Source: Pseudomonas taetrolens (lineage in GTDB: Bacteria > Pseudomonadota > Gammaproteobacteria > Pseudomonadales > Pseudomonadaceae). From it: 64,000 bases of DNA. Shown here piece after piece: positions 54,386 through 62,279 of this stretch. The notes under the pieces were generated by a model, which saw nothing but the letters and a program-made list of their open reading frames with translations, was not told the DNA's origin and did no database searches. The position numbers were made by a program, and so were the translations under genes. How positions within the stretch are numbered: position 1 is the stretch's first letter; each line of letters starts with the position of its first letter. The stretch is from contig NZ_LS483370.1 in the NCBI RefSeq assembly GCF_900475285.1, positions 2,618,001 through 2,682,000 of the forward strand. The letters run 5' to 3'.

Positions 54386-55591
54386 ATGAAAAAACAAATC
54401 CTGATCGTCGGTGCGGGCTTTGGCGGTATGTGGAGTGCGCTGAGTTCGGCGCGACTGCTCGATAAACATGAACGTGAGGACGTACAGATCACCGTGCTTG
54501 CGCCTGAGGCCAGCCTTGCCGTACGGCCGCGCTTCTATGAGCCGGACGTGCACACGATGAAAGCTGAACTGGGTCCGCTGTTCGACTCGGTCGGGGTGAA
54601 CTTCATCCGCGGCGTAGCCGACACCATCGATGTGGCAGGGAAAACGGTCGGTTTCACCGACGCCAATGGCAGCGCGTCCGTGTTCAACTACGACAAGCTG
54701 GTACTGGCCGCTGGCAGCCGCGTGGTTCGCCCTGCCGCGGTGAGCGGTGTCGAGCATGCATTCGACGTTGACCTGATCGCCGAAGCGAGCCGCCTCGAAA
54801 ATCATCTCAAGAGCCTCGCTCAACAACCTGAGTCTGCGGCGCGCAATACCGTCGTGGTGGCGGGCGGCGGTTTCACCGGAATCGAGACGGCAACAGAAAT
54901 GCCGGCCCGTCTACGGGCTGCCCTTGGCAACACGGCGAAGGTGCGGGTCATCGTGGTCGACCGCGGCACCAAAATTGGTGCAGCCCTGGGTGAAAACATC
55001 AGCCCTTCAATCGTCGAAGCCAGTCAGGCACTGGGCATCGAATGGCAACTGGGCGCATCGGTGGTGGCCGTTGATCCGCAGGGCGTCACCCTTGCCGACG
55101 GGCAACGTATCGCCGCCCACACGGTGGTCTGGACTGTCGGTGTGCGTGCCAGCGCCCTGACTGAACAAGTACCCGGTGAACGTGACAGCTACGGACGCCT
55201 GCACGTGGACCGCACCCTCAAGGTGATCGGCCAGCAAGACGTCTACGCCACGGGTGATACGGCCTACGCTGCTACGGATGACCTGGGCAACTTCGCCATG
55301 ATGACCTGTCAGCATGCGATCGCCCTGGGCCGCTCCGCCGGTAACAACGTCGCCGCCGACCTGCTGGGTGAAGCGCCCATCCCTTACAGCCAGCTCAAGT
55401 ACGTCACGTGCCTCGACCTCGGGGAATGGGGCGCGGTGTACACCGAAGGCTGGGACCGTCAGGTGAAACTGATCCGGGAGGAAGCCAAGCAATTGAAAAC
55501 CACGATCAACTCGGTCTGGATCTATCCGCCGGCAGCCGAGCGGGTTTCAGCGCTGGCTGCGGCCGATCCATTGATTCCGGTGGTCGCATAA
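54386..55591 (+). CDS. NADH dehydrogenase-like FAD oxidoreductase
   Basis: The 401-residue protein is of the NDH-2/pyridine nucleotide-disulfide class: FAD motif ILIVGAGFGGMWSAL at the start, NAD motif VVVAGGGFTGIETATEMPAR near residue 155, and the FAD-binding DVYATGDTAY near residue 285. It probably reduces quinone or another small acceptor. The ATG at 54386 has GGAG seven bases upstream. It is divergent from an Rrf2 regulator, which may respond to the redox state of a substrate or product, such as a reactive aldehyde or nitric oxide. Confidence 0.88.
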   Translation: MKKQILIVGAGFGGMWSALSSARLLDKHEREDVQITVLAPEASLAVRPRFYEPDVHTMKAELGPLFDSVGVNFIRGVADTIDVAGKTVGFTDANGSASVFNYDKLVLAAGSRVVRPAAVSGVEHAFDVDLIAEASRLENHLKSLAQQPESAARNTVVVAGGGFTGIETATEMPARLRAALGNTAKVRVIVVDRGTKIGAALGENISPSIVEASQALGIEWQLGASVVAVDPQGVTLADGQRIAAHTVVWTVGVRASALTEQVPGERDSYGRLHVDRTLKVIGQQDVYATGDTAYAATDDLGNFAMMTCQHAIALGRSAGNNVAADLLGEAPIPYSQLKYVTCLDLGEWGAVYTEGWDRQVKLIREEAKQLKTTINSVWIYPPAAERVSALAAADPLIPVVA

Positions 55592-55601
55592 GTCGAAATC
55601 C

Positions 55602-57002
55602 TCATGCCTGGTCTTTACCCACGCGAGGATCAGTCCCGGTGTGGGTAAAGACCAGAACCGTCGGCTCGGACAACTGCCCGTACACATCAAATGCAAACAC
55701 CTCAAGGGTGTACTCCACGTTGACTTTCAGGTTAGCCACATAGGTTATGGGATAAATAAAGATCGTTTGATTGTGGTGCCCGTCCAGCATGACTTTCACC
55801 CCGGCCCCGGCTGACTCATCGTCGACGAAAGTCCACTTCAGCAAGATCGACGTGGCGGAGTACGCGAGCAATTCTACATATGGTGCACAAGGCGGAGGTG
55901 AAGGCGCCGGCCCCTGGGTTTTGAACGTGGTGGTGGCGGGAGTCGAGACGTTTCCCGCACTGTCCCAGGCCCGTACGTCTATGTAATGCAGGCTGCCCCC
56001 GGTCAACCCGGTGAGCGCCAGGGCGGGTTCCTGCACTTCGAGCATGCGCAAGCCATTCACCAGCACCCGGTAGCCGCCCACGCGGTCTTCATCGCTCGAC
56101 GGCGCCCACCGCAACTGCGCAGACGTTTCGCTGATATCGGTGACCACTGGCGTCCCGGGCTGCGTCGGGCGCACCCCGTCCAGCACCGTTGCCTGCAGCT
56201 CGCTGACCGCTGAGTACTCAACCTCCACGTAGGCCCGAACCTTAAAATTGAAGACATGCGGCCCCGGACCGGATGACTGATCTATCAGCTCGAAGCTGTA
56301 ACTGAAATACGCCTGATCGGTGACAATCTGGCCATTGATCCACACCTCGTACCACGGGCCGGCAGGGTTGCTGTCCCAGGCCAGTCGGCAGAGGCCGTTG
56401 TGCTGGCTAAAAGTCAGCCCGGCGGGCGGGCTCAACAAGGTTTTGAACCAGGCCTGCGAGATCTCGGACACCAACCCGCTGTCCTCATACTCCGCACGCA
56501 CTTCAACACGATGCTGCGCATGATTCTCCAGCCCGGTGAGCGTGAAGTGGCAGTCCCGGGTATACCCGACGAGCGTTCCATACAGCGTAATGCTGTACCT
56601 GAGCGCTATGTCGATACCGCTCGCGGGCGTCCAGGACACAGTGGCCGACGTATCCGTGATGTCACTCAACTCGGGAACCCCGGGTTTGCCCGGAGGCGGC
56701 AACCGCAACAGACGAAACGACTCCGGCCCGGAGCTGACGCCTTCGGCCGTGACCGCACGGACCTCGATCAGGGTGTCCTGATCCGGGTGTAGCCCGGTGA
56801 GGGTATAAGGCGGTCGTGTGACCTCCACATAAATATCAGGGCCTGTTATCCGGTAGTGCGAGGCATTCGGGCACAGCTTGCAGGTTGCATAAGGCTCATC
56901 CCAGGTCAGCGTGAGGGACGTCAGGCCGGCTCTGGTGCCTTGCAGGTTCCCGGGGCTGCAAATGGGACGGAGTTGCACGGGGGGCTTGGAAAGTTGGGTC
57001 AT
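55602..57002 (-). CDS. Fibronectin type III repeat protein
   Basis: From the ATG at 57002 (GGAG eight bases upstream) the protein is 466 residues, made of about five fibronectin-III-like domains (patterns such as SWTPASG...YRVEVRA, LRWAPSSDEDRVGGYRVLVNG, LSEPTVLVF). It has no signal peptide, so it is probably secreted by a special route or is part of a large complex. It lies divergent from the LuxR-type regulators, and the RHS genes lie nearby, as in Tc/RHS-type toxin regions of Pseudomonas. The function is unknown; an adhesive or host-binding part is possible. Confidence 0.7.
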   Translation of the reverse strand: MTQLSKPPVQLRPICSPGNLQGTRAGLTSLTLTWDEPYATCKLCPNASHYRITGPDIYVEVTRPPYTLTGLHPDQDTLIEVRAVTAEGVSSGPESFRLLRLPPPGKPGVPELSDITDTSATVSWTPASGIDIALRYSITLYGTLVGYTRDCHFTLTGLENHAQHRVEVRAEYEDSGLVSEISQAWFKTLLSPPAGLTFSQHNGLCRLAWDSNPAGPWYEVWINGQIVTDQAYFSYSFELIDQSSGPGPHVFNFKVRAYVEVEYSAVSELQATVLDGVRPTQPGTPVVTDISETSAQLRWAPSSDEDRVGGYRVLVNGLRMLEVQEPALALTGLTGGSLHYIDVRAWDSAGNVSTPATTTFKTQGPAPSPPPCAPYVELLAYSATSILLKWTFVDDESAGAGVKVMLDGHHNQTIFIYPITYVANLKVNVEYTLEVFAFDVYGQLSEPTVLVFTHTGTDPRVGKDQA

Positions 57003-57446
57003 GGGGCGCGCTCCGTATCGTTGGCAACGCTTTTTTACCCTCCTTTGCAGGTTCACGCACCTCACAGAACTGCTAGTTGCGCGGGGTGTACGGCGCGCGT
57101 ATGGCCCTTGGACGAATGCTGCAGACAAACGAAAATGACCAACGGTTCAGCGCCATGAACCCGTGTTAGAGCCACATCCGCGAACGGTACTTTGTCGCGC
57201 CTATGCAGCGAATATGCCTACATGTTTGAGCCCGCACAGATGACATAAACATCCAGCCGGAGCGAATTAAAGTGCTGCACCTGTTATTTCTTACAGGTTT
57301 CAAGATCGAAATATAGCGTTATAAATGGCCCGTCCCTACAACACAGACATACGCATCTGTAAGCAAGGTCGCGCGAACCACGCCCACTTGAGACAGGAAG
57401 GATCCGCTGCGCCCACATCATAGAGTGATAAACGGGAGAGCTTCTC
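57003..57446. other. Divergent regulatory region with a lux box
   Basis: About 440 bases separate the fibronectin-III and LuxR-type genes. The right part holds the lux box (57279-57298) and a -10-like TATAAA at 57320-57325. No gene is seen. Confidence 0.55.
57279..57298 (+). promoter_or_regulatory. lux box with promoter-like spacing
   Basis: ACCTGTTATTTCTTACAGGT is a 20-bp dyad with the same outer arms and spacer as the classic lux box ACCTGT-N8-ACAGGT. A TTATAA/TATAAA sequence at 57319-57325 follows at the distance expected when the box is centred near -42 from the transcription start (about 57331). It would drive the two LuxR-type genes to the right. Confidence 0.6.
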
Positions 57447-57731
57447 ATGCACCGTTCGAATCAGATCGCCGACAGATCCGCCACAGCCCGGTCGTCATTT
57501 CAGGTAACGACCAACGAGGACCTGCAAGGCATCACACTCACCAAACGCGAAAAAGAAGTCCTGCAATGGAGTGCCCGGGGCAAATCGTCCTGGGAAATCG
57601 GCCAGATCTGCTGTTGCAGCGAGGCCGGCGTCAATTATCACTTCTGCAACATTCGCCGCAAATTCGGCGTCAGCTCACGCTGGACTGCCGTGATCAGGGC
57701 CCTGGAACAAGGCTTGATTCATCTGCCCTGA
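57447..57731 (+). CDS. LuxR-type DNA-binding protein without sensor domain
   Basis: The 94-residue protein consists of a short N-terminus and one LuxR/GerE helix-turn-helix (about residues 29-88, [20 protein letters not shown] followed by the recognition helix [11 protein letters not shown]). It has no autoinducer-binding domain and no receiver domain. It is the first gene after the lux box promoter, about 115 bases from the putative start. It could act as a DNA-binding partner or as a target of a LuxR-type protein. The second gene follows after 40 bases. Confidence 0.8.
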   Translation: MHRSNQIADRSATARSSFQVTTNEDLQGITLTKREKEVLQWSARGKSSWEIGQICCCSEAGVNYHFCNIRRKFGVSSRWTAVIRALEQGLIHLP

Positions 57732-57771
57732 GCCGGTCGGGCGCAGTGACGTACCGCGTGGTGGACTGCCC

Positions 57772-58470
57772 ATGAGCGCCTCCCCCACGCCACTGCGCAT
57801 TATCCTCGCTGACGACCACCCGGTGGTGTTGATGGGGGCCAAAATGGCCCTGGCCCCTTACACGATCGTCGCACAAGCGCACACTGCCGATGAGTTGATC
57901 GAACAGCTGGAATGTACGCCCTGTGACATCCTGATCACCGATTACTCAATGCCTTATGGACGCTTCCCTGACGGCCTGGCCCTGACCGGTTACCTCAAAC
58001 GGCATTTCGCTCAGGTACAGGTGATCGTGATGACCATGTTGCGCCACCCGTCCTTGTTGCAAGCCCTGCTCCACGGGGGCGTATGCGGCATATTCGACAA
58101 ACGAAGCCCGCTGGGCGAGCTGGTTCGGGCGGTGCAAACCGTGAACAAGGGCCGTGTTTACCTCAGTCCTTCTTTCGCCGGTATTCTTCAGGCCCGAACG
58201 CTCGCCTGTGCCCCTGATGCCGCGGCGCAGGTCTACCTGACCAAGCGCGAAATCGAAGTGGTGCGCCTGTTCGTCCAGGGACTCTCAGGCCGCCAGATCG
58301 CAGGGCAACTCAACCGCAGCGAAAAAACCATCAGCCGACAAAAGCGCACCGCCATGGACAAGCTGGGGGTGATTCATGACAGCGAGCTGGTGGAGTTTGC
58401 CCTGATCAACGGGTTGAGCCACGATCATCCTTCGGCCACCTGCTCGACGACGTGCCCGGCATCGAGTTGA
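57772..58470 (+). CDS. LuxR-type response regulator
   Basis: The 232-residue protein has a receiver domain (DD at residues 14-15, phosphorylation site Asp57 in LITDYSMP, lysine near residue 105) and a LuxR helix-turn-helix at about residues 155-215 (LTKREIEVVRLFVQGLSGRQIAG). It resembles RcsB/NarL-type regulators. No histidine kinase gene lies nearby. It is cotranscribed with the small LuxR-type gene and is convergent with the RHS gene. Confidence 0.88.
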   Translation: MSASPTPLRIILADDHPVVLMGAKMALAPYTIVAQAHTADELIEQLECTPCDILITDYSMPYGRFPDGLALTGYLKRHFAQVQVIVMTMLRHPSLLQALLHGGVCGIFDKRSPLGELVRAVQTVNKGRVYLSPSFAGILQARTLACAPDAAAQVYLTKREIEVVRLFVQGLSGRQIAGQLNRSEKTISRQKRTAMDKLGVIHDSELVEFALINGLSHDHPSATCSTTCPASS

Positions 58471-58480
58471 TACCGGGCAC
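58452..58480. terminator. Hairpin between the response regulator and RHS genes
   Basis: GTGCCCGG and CCGGGCAC pair around a 13-base loop. It overlaps the end of the response regulator gene and could stop transcripts from either side. Confidence 0.5.
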
Positions 58481-58495
58481 GCTGCATGTCGGCGT

Positions 58496-61400
58496 CTAGC
58501 TGCCGCTCGGAGCACCGACACTGTCCAGCCGCCCCAGGCTGTCATAGCTCAGCGTGCGCCCTGCTTCATCCTGGAGCAGATTGCCGTTGGCGTCATAGCT
58601 CAGCTCGACAACGGGCGGATAATCGACGTGGCTGTTATTGATACGCCTCAACTGCACCGGGTCCAGAGGATCGTACTCAAAGGTTGCGGTGTTGACATCG
58701 GCCCTGGAGTCCGGCCCGAAGTAGGTCTTCACCTCTTCGTGGTTGTCCAGTGCATCAAAGAAGAAGCGTTGCCCGACGAGGGTTTTACCGTACGGATCAA
58801 CAGGGGACTGAGGCCCCTCGCACAGATACTCCTCCAGCCGTCCGCGAGGATCGTAGTAATAGCTTTCGTCGCGCAACAGCGCCCCGCCCTCTCCTTCACC
58901 TTCGGTCAACAGCCTTCTTTCCAGCTGGTCGACGCCGGTCCAGTACTGGGTCAGGGTCGACAGCGTGCCATTGAGGTCAAACACTCGCCGGGACTCGCGA
59001 CCCTGTGCGTCATATTCAAGCCTGACCGCTACATGCTGCCCGGTCGTGACATCCACGGTGTCGATACTCGCCATTTGCCCCTGCGCCGTGTAGGTAAAGT
59101 CAGTCTTGATCGCATCGACCTGCCCGGGCAGACCCAGCGCAGTGGTATGCAAGCGGCCTGCGTCGTCATACACGTAACGCTGTACCTGACCGAGGACGTC
59201 GGTGTAGCGCAATAACCGACCTTGACGGCTGTAGAGCGACGTCATCTCACGGGGTTGGTCATCGGCCCCGGTGCGGGTTTCGCTGACCACCTCGCCATTG
59301 CTGTTGTAGCGCCGGGCCAGGGTGATGCCGGGCTCGGCGGTCTCCAGCAACCGTGCATTGTGCGGGTCGTAGGCGTAGGTGGCCTCAATCGGCGCCTGTG
59401 AGGACGTAGCGGGGACGACGCTGCGGCTGACCGGTTCGTCGGTCAATTCGGGCATGTAGGCATATGCAATCACACTGCCGTCCGGCTGGATCACCCGATC
59501 CGGCTGCTGCTGGCTGGTGTCGTAGACATAGGTGGTGGTGCGCCCTCCGGTGGTCGACTCGATCCTGCGGTCCAGGCCATCGAACGCCTGGGTACCCAGT
59601 TCAATGCCATTGACGCTGATCAGGGTCGGCAAGTCTTCGCGACTGTGCCCTGCATATTCGCGCACCACGCTGCTGCCGTCGGGCAAGCCGGTTTCAATCA
59701 AACGGTCATAAACGTCGTAGGTATACAGCGTTTCGTAATCCGCCGCGTTTTGCTCGTAGGTGGTGCGACCCAGCCCGTCATAACGATAGCGATGCAGGCT
59801 GAGGCGCGATTCGCCATCCAGGTCCAGCCGCTCCACGGTCACTGGCTTCTCGAAGCGATTGCTCAGGGTGATGGTCTTGCCCATGCCCTCGCTCCACTCC
59901 GCCCGCGTAAACGTCACGGGATTGTCGTGGGTATGCCGCGTGACCCCGTCCGGGCCGGTGACGCTGGCTTGCTGACCCCACAGGTCGTAGGTGAACTGGC
60001 TTGTGAGTGTCAGGTCGGCTTTTTCCAGCCAGTCGATCTCGGTTTCCTCGGTCAGTTGCCCCAAGGCATCGTAGCGGGCAGCGTAAATATCGCGGTACAT
60101 CGCCGGGTTGCCCTCGGCGTTGTCGACGTCGTGCCGGGCTTCCCTGACGGCACGGTTGAGCCCGTCGAACCAGGTTCGGGTGCGCTCCTGCTTGACGTTT
60201 TCCAGGGTCTGGCTGGCCAGTTCGCCGGGAGGTGGCTCCCCCGGACCTGCCGGGCGGACCAAGCTGTAGCGATAAGTGCGGGTGGCCGCGTTCGGCGTGT
60301 CCGGCGCCACGGTTTCACTCAGTACCCGGCCCAGCGCATCGTAGATGTAGCGGATATCGACATCCTGGTCCCGGGCAAGCAGCGGTTCGCCGTTGAGCAA
60401 CGAACGTTCTTCGGTGATGCTCTGGCTGACCGCATCGAAATCGGTGCTCAGCACCTGTTGCGTGCGCAACACGGTTTCACCGGCAAAGGTCGCGTAGGTG
60501 GCAGCCGGTTTACTGTAGGTGTAGTCCGTGAAAAGTGTGCGGCCCGGAGCCGTGCCCAGCGTCAGCGCTTCTTGCTCACGCAAGCCGTGGATCAGCGGGT
60601 TGCCCGGTTCGTCGTAGAGACGATAGACACTGCATTCCAGCACTTGCCCGGCGCCGCCGCTGATGTCCAGCAACTGTTCTTCGACCAGCGCCACCCACGG
60701 TGCATCGCCGCCCGTAAGCGGCTGTTGTATGACATACCGGTAACGGGTACTTAACGTCGGCGCATCGCCTTGCAGATCGGCCACCTTGTCCGGATCGGCA
60801 CTCGGCGTCACGGTGCTTTCCCGTTTGTGGCGAACGAAGCCATAAGGGTCTGGCGGGCAGTCGCCGGGCACGCCTTCGGCCGGGTAATACAGGGTGGTTT
60901 CAGCAATGCCGTTGGCCTGGACGCTGCGGGTCAGGTTGCCGTAAATATCATACTCACTCAGCACCTGATCCTCGCGCCACTGGCGAGGGTCATCGGTCAA
61001 TTCCCAACGCGTGACCGCCTGCTTCGGCAACTGGCATTGGCGCACCTGATTGTCGAAGGTGTCAGTGTCGTTGGCGTAATAGGTGGTAGTCACCGTTTGC
61101 CGATGCGTGCCCCGGGTGGTGGTTTGCGCCGTCAGCAAGTGGAAACGGTTGAAGCGGCGGTTCACGCTGCGTACCGCAATGTCATTGACCATCAAGCTTT
61201 CGGTGGATTCGTAGGTGTAGGCACCGATGACTTTGTACAGGTTGTCCAGGCCATCGTCCGTCCAGGTGATCGGTGCGTTGTAGCCCAGGAAGTTATTGCT
61301 GCTGTAGCTGTATTTCACAATGATCGGCGGCTGGCCAGCGCCAGGGTCGAGGACGTGATCGGTGACCCGCGGAATGTTCTGATGCCCGCTGCTTCCCGGA

Positions 61401-62206
61401 AAACCATGGCCCTCATCGAGGTACTGCAACGTTTCATGGCCTCCGAGCGGGGTCCACACGTCTTTGATGCACAACAGCCCGCGCAGCGTTTCGTACTCAA
61501 AACGCCAACCGGCAGCATTGTCGGTGGGTAAAGCAATGCGCGTCACCCGGCCACCGCTCAGGTGCAGGACAAACACCGCCGAGGCCACGCCATTGACTGG
61601 TTTCAAGCGTATTTCCAGTGTCTTGGCGGCCGTGTCCGGAACCACTTCCAGCAGCGTCCCCTGGCTGTCGCTGACGCTGCCGAGCATTCGCCCGTCGCCC
61701 CCATCGGCACGGTAGGCGAGGCTCACCCCATGGCCCTGGGGCGAATACAGTTTGACCGGCATGGCCACTTGCGGGGTCGCGCCCATGAGTTTGAGAATCT
61801 CGACCTCGCCCGACTTGTGCACCACCTTATAGTCGCCCCGTGGATCACCGCTGATGTCGTACAGCTGAAAGCCTTCAATCTTTTGTTCTTTCATCAGCAT
61901 GCGCGCGGGGTTGCCCGGGTCGCGCCCGGTGACCTTGAAACGTTCACCCGAGTGCAACGACACGACTTGATTGCTCGGCGTGTACTGGGTCAAGGCAAGG
62001 TCCCAGCCCAGGCCGTAGCCACTGTCGAGGGTGTTGAGCGGGTTATAGCTCAAAGCCAGCGGTACGGCCGGCCCTCGCAGGTCGTTGCTCAGCACTTCGT
62101 CCAGGGCCAGGCCGACGGTATTAAGTCCAGTACGCGGATCGACCCCGGACTGCACGAAACTGAGAAAGTTGAACGCATTGGAATGCACAGATGTAGAAAC
62201 GGTCAT
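58496..62206 (-). CDS. RHS/YD-repeat protein without core or toxin tip
   Basis: The 1236-residue protein has an N-terminal region of about 300 residues and then many YD repeats (for example YRYDGLGRTTYEQN, YTYDVYDRLIETGLPDG, LSYDANGNLLQDEAGRTLSYD). It ends just after SLGRLDSVG, so the usual RHS core motif and the variable C-terminal toxin domain are missing. RHS and TccC-type proteins wrap a toxin in a shell of YD repeats. GAGG lies eight bases before the start. An upstream partner gene on the same strand is 73 bases away. It may be the shell only, with the toxin encoded elsewhere, or a truncated gene. Confidence 0.85.
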   Translation of the reverse strand: MTVSTSVHSNAFNFLSFVQSGVDPRTGLNTVGLALDEVLSNDLRGPAVPLALSYNPLNTLDSGYGLGWDLALTQYTPSNQVVSLHSGERFKVTGRDPGNPARMLMKEQKIEGFQLYDISGDPRGDYKVVHKSGEVEILKLMGATPQVAMPVKLYSPQGHGVSLAYRADGGDGRMLGSVSDSQGTLLEVVPDTAAKTLEIRLKPVNGVASAVFVLHLSGGRVTRIALPTDNAAGWRFEYETLRGLLCIKDVWTPLGGHETLQYLDEGHGFPGSSGHQNIPRVTDHVLDPGAGQPPIIVKYSYSSNNFLGYNAPITWTDDGLDNLYKVIGAYTYESTESLMVNDIAVRSVNRRFNRFHLLTAQTTTRGTHRQTVTTTYYANDTDTFDNQVRQCQLPKQAVTRWELTDDPRQWREDQVLSEYDIYGNLTRSVQANGIAETTLYYPAEGVPGDCPPDPYGFVRHKRESTVTPSADPDKVADLQGDAPTLSTRYRYVIQQPLTGGDAPWVALVEEQLLDISGGAGQVLECSVYRLYDEPGNPLIHGLREQEALTLGTAPGRTLFTDYTYSKPAATYATFAGETVLRTQQVLSTDFDAVSQSITEERSLLNGEPLLARDQDVDIRYIYDALGRVLSETVAPDTPNAATRTYRYSLVRPAGPGEPPPGELASQTLENVKQERTRTWFDGLNRAVREARHDVDNAEGNPAMYRDIYAARYDALGQLTEETEIDWLEKADLTLTSQFTYDLWGQQASVTGPDGVTRHTHDNPVTFTRAEWSEGMGKTITLSNRFEKPVTVERLDLDGESRLSLHRYRYDGLGRTTYEQNAADYETLYTYDVYDRLIETGLPDGSSVVREYAGHSREDLPTLISVNGIELGTQAFDGLDRRIESTTGGRTTTYVYDTSQQQPDRVIQPDGSVIAYAYMPELTDEPVSRSVVPATSSQAPIEATYAYDPHNARLLETAEPGITLARRYNSNGEVVSETRTGADDQPREMTSLYSRQGRLLRYTDVLGQVQRYVYDDAGRLHTTALGLPGQVDAIKTDFTYTAQGQMASIDTVDVTTGQHVAVRLEYDAQGRESRRVFDLNGTLSTLTQYWTGVDQLERRLLTEGEGEGGALLRDESYYYDPRGRLEEYLCEGPQSPVDPYGKTLVGQRFFFDALDNHEEVKTYFGPDSRADVNTATFEYDPLDPVQLRRINNSHVDYPPVVELSYDANGNLLQDEAGRTLSYDSLGRLDSVGAPSGS

Positions 62207-62279
62207 GTCTGCAACCTCGAGTGTTCAAGTGGATCCGCCTGTGCAATACGCCACCGGGCCCATTGCACAGGACGCTCAG

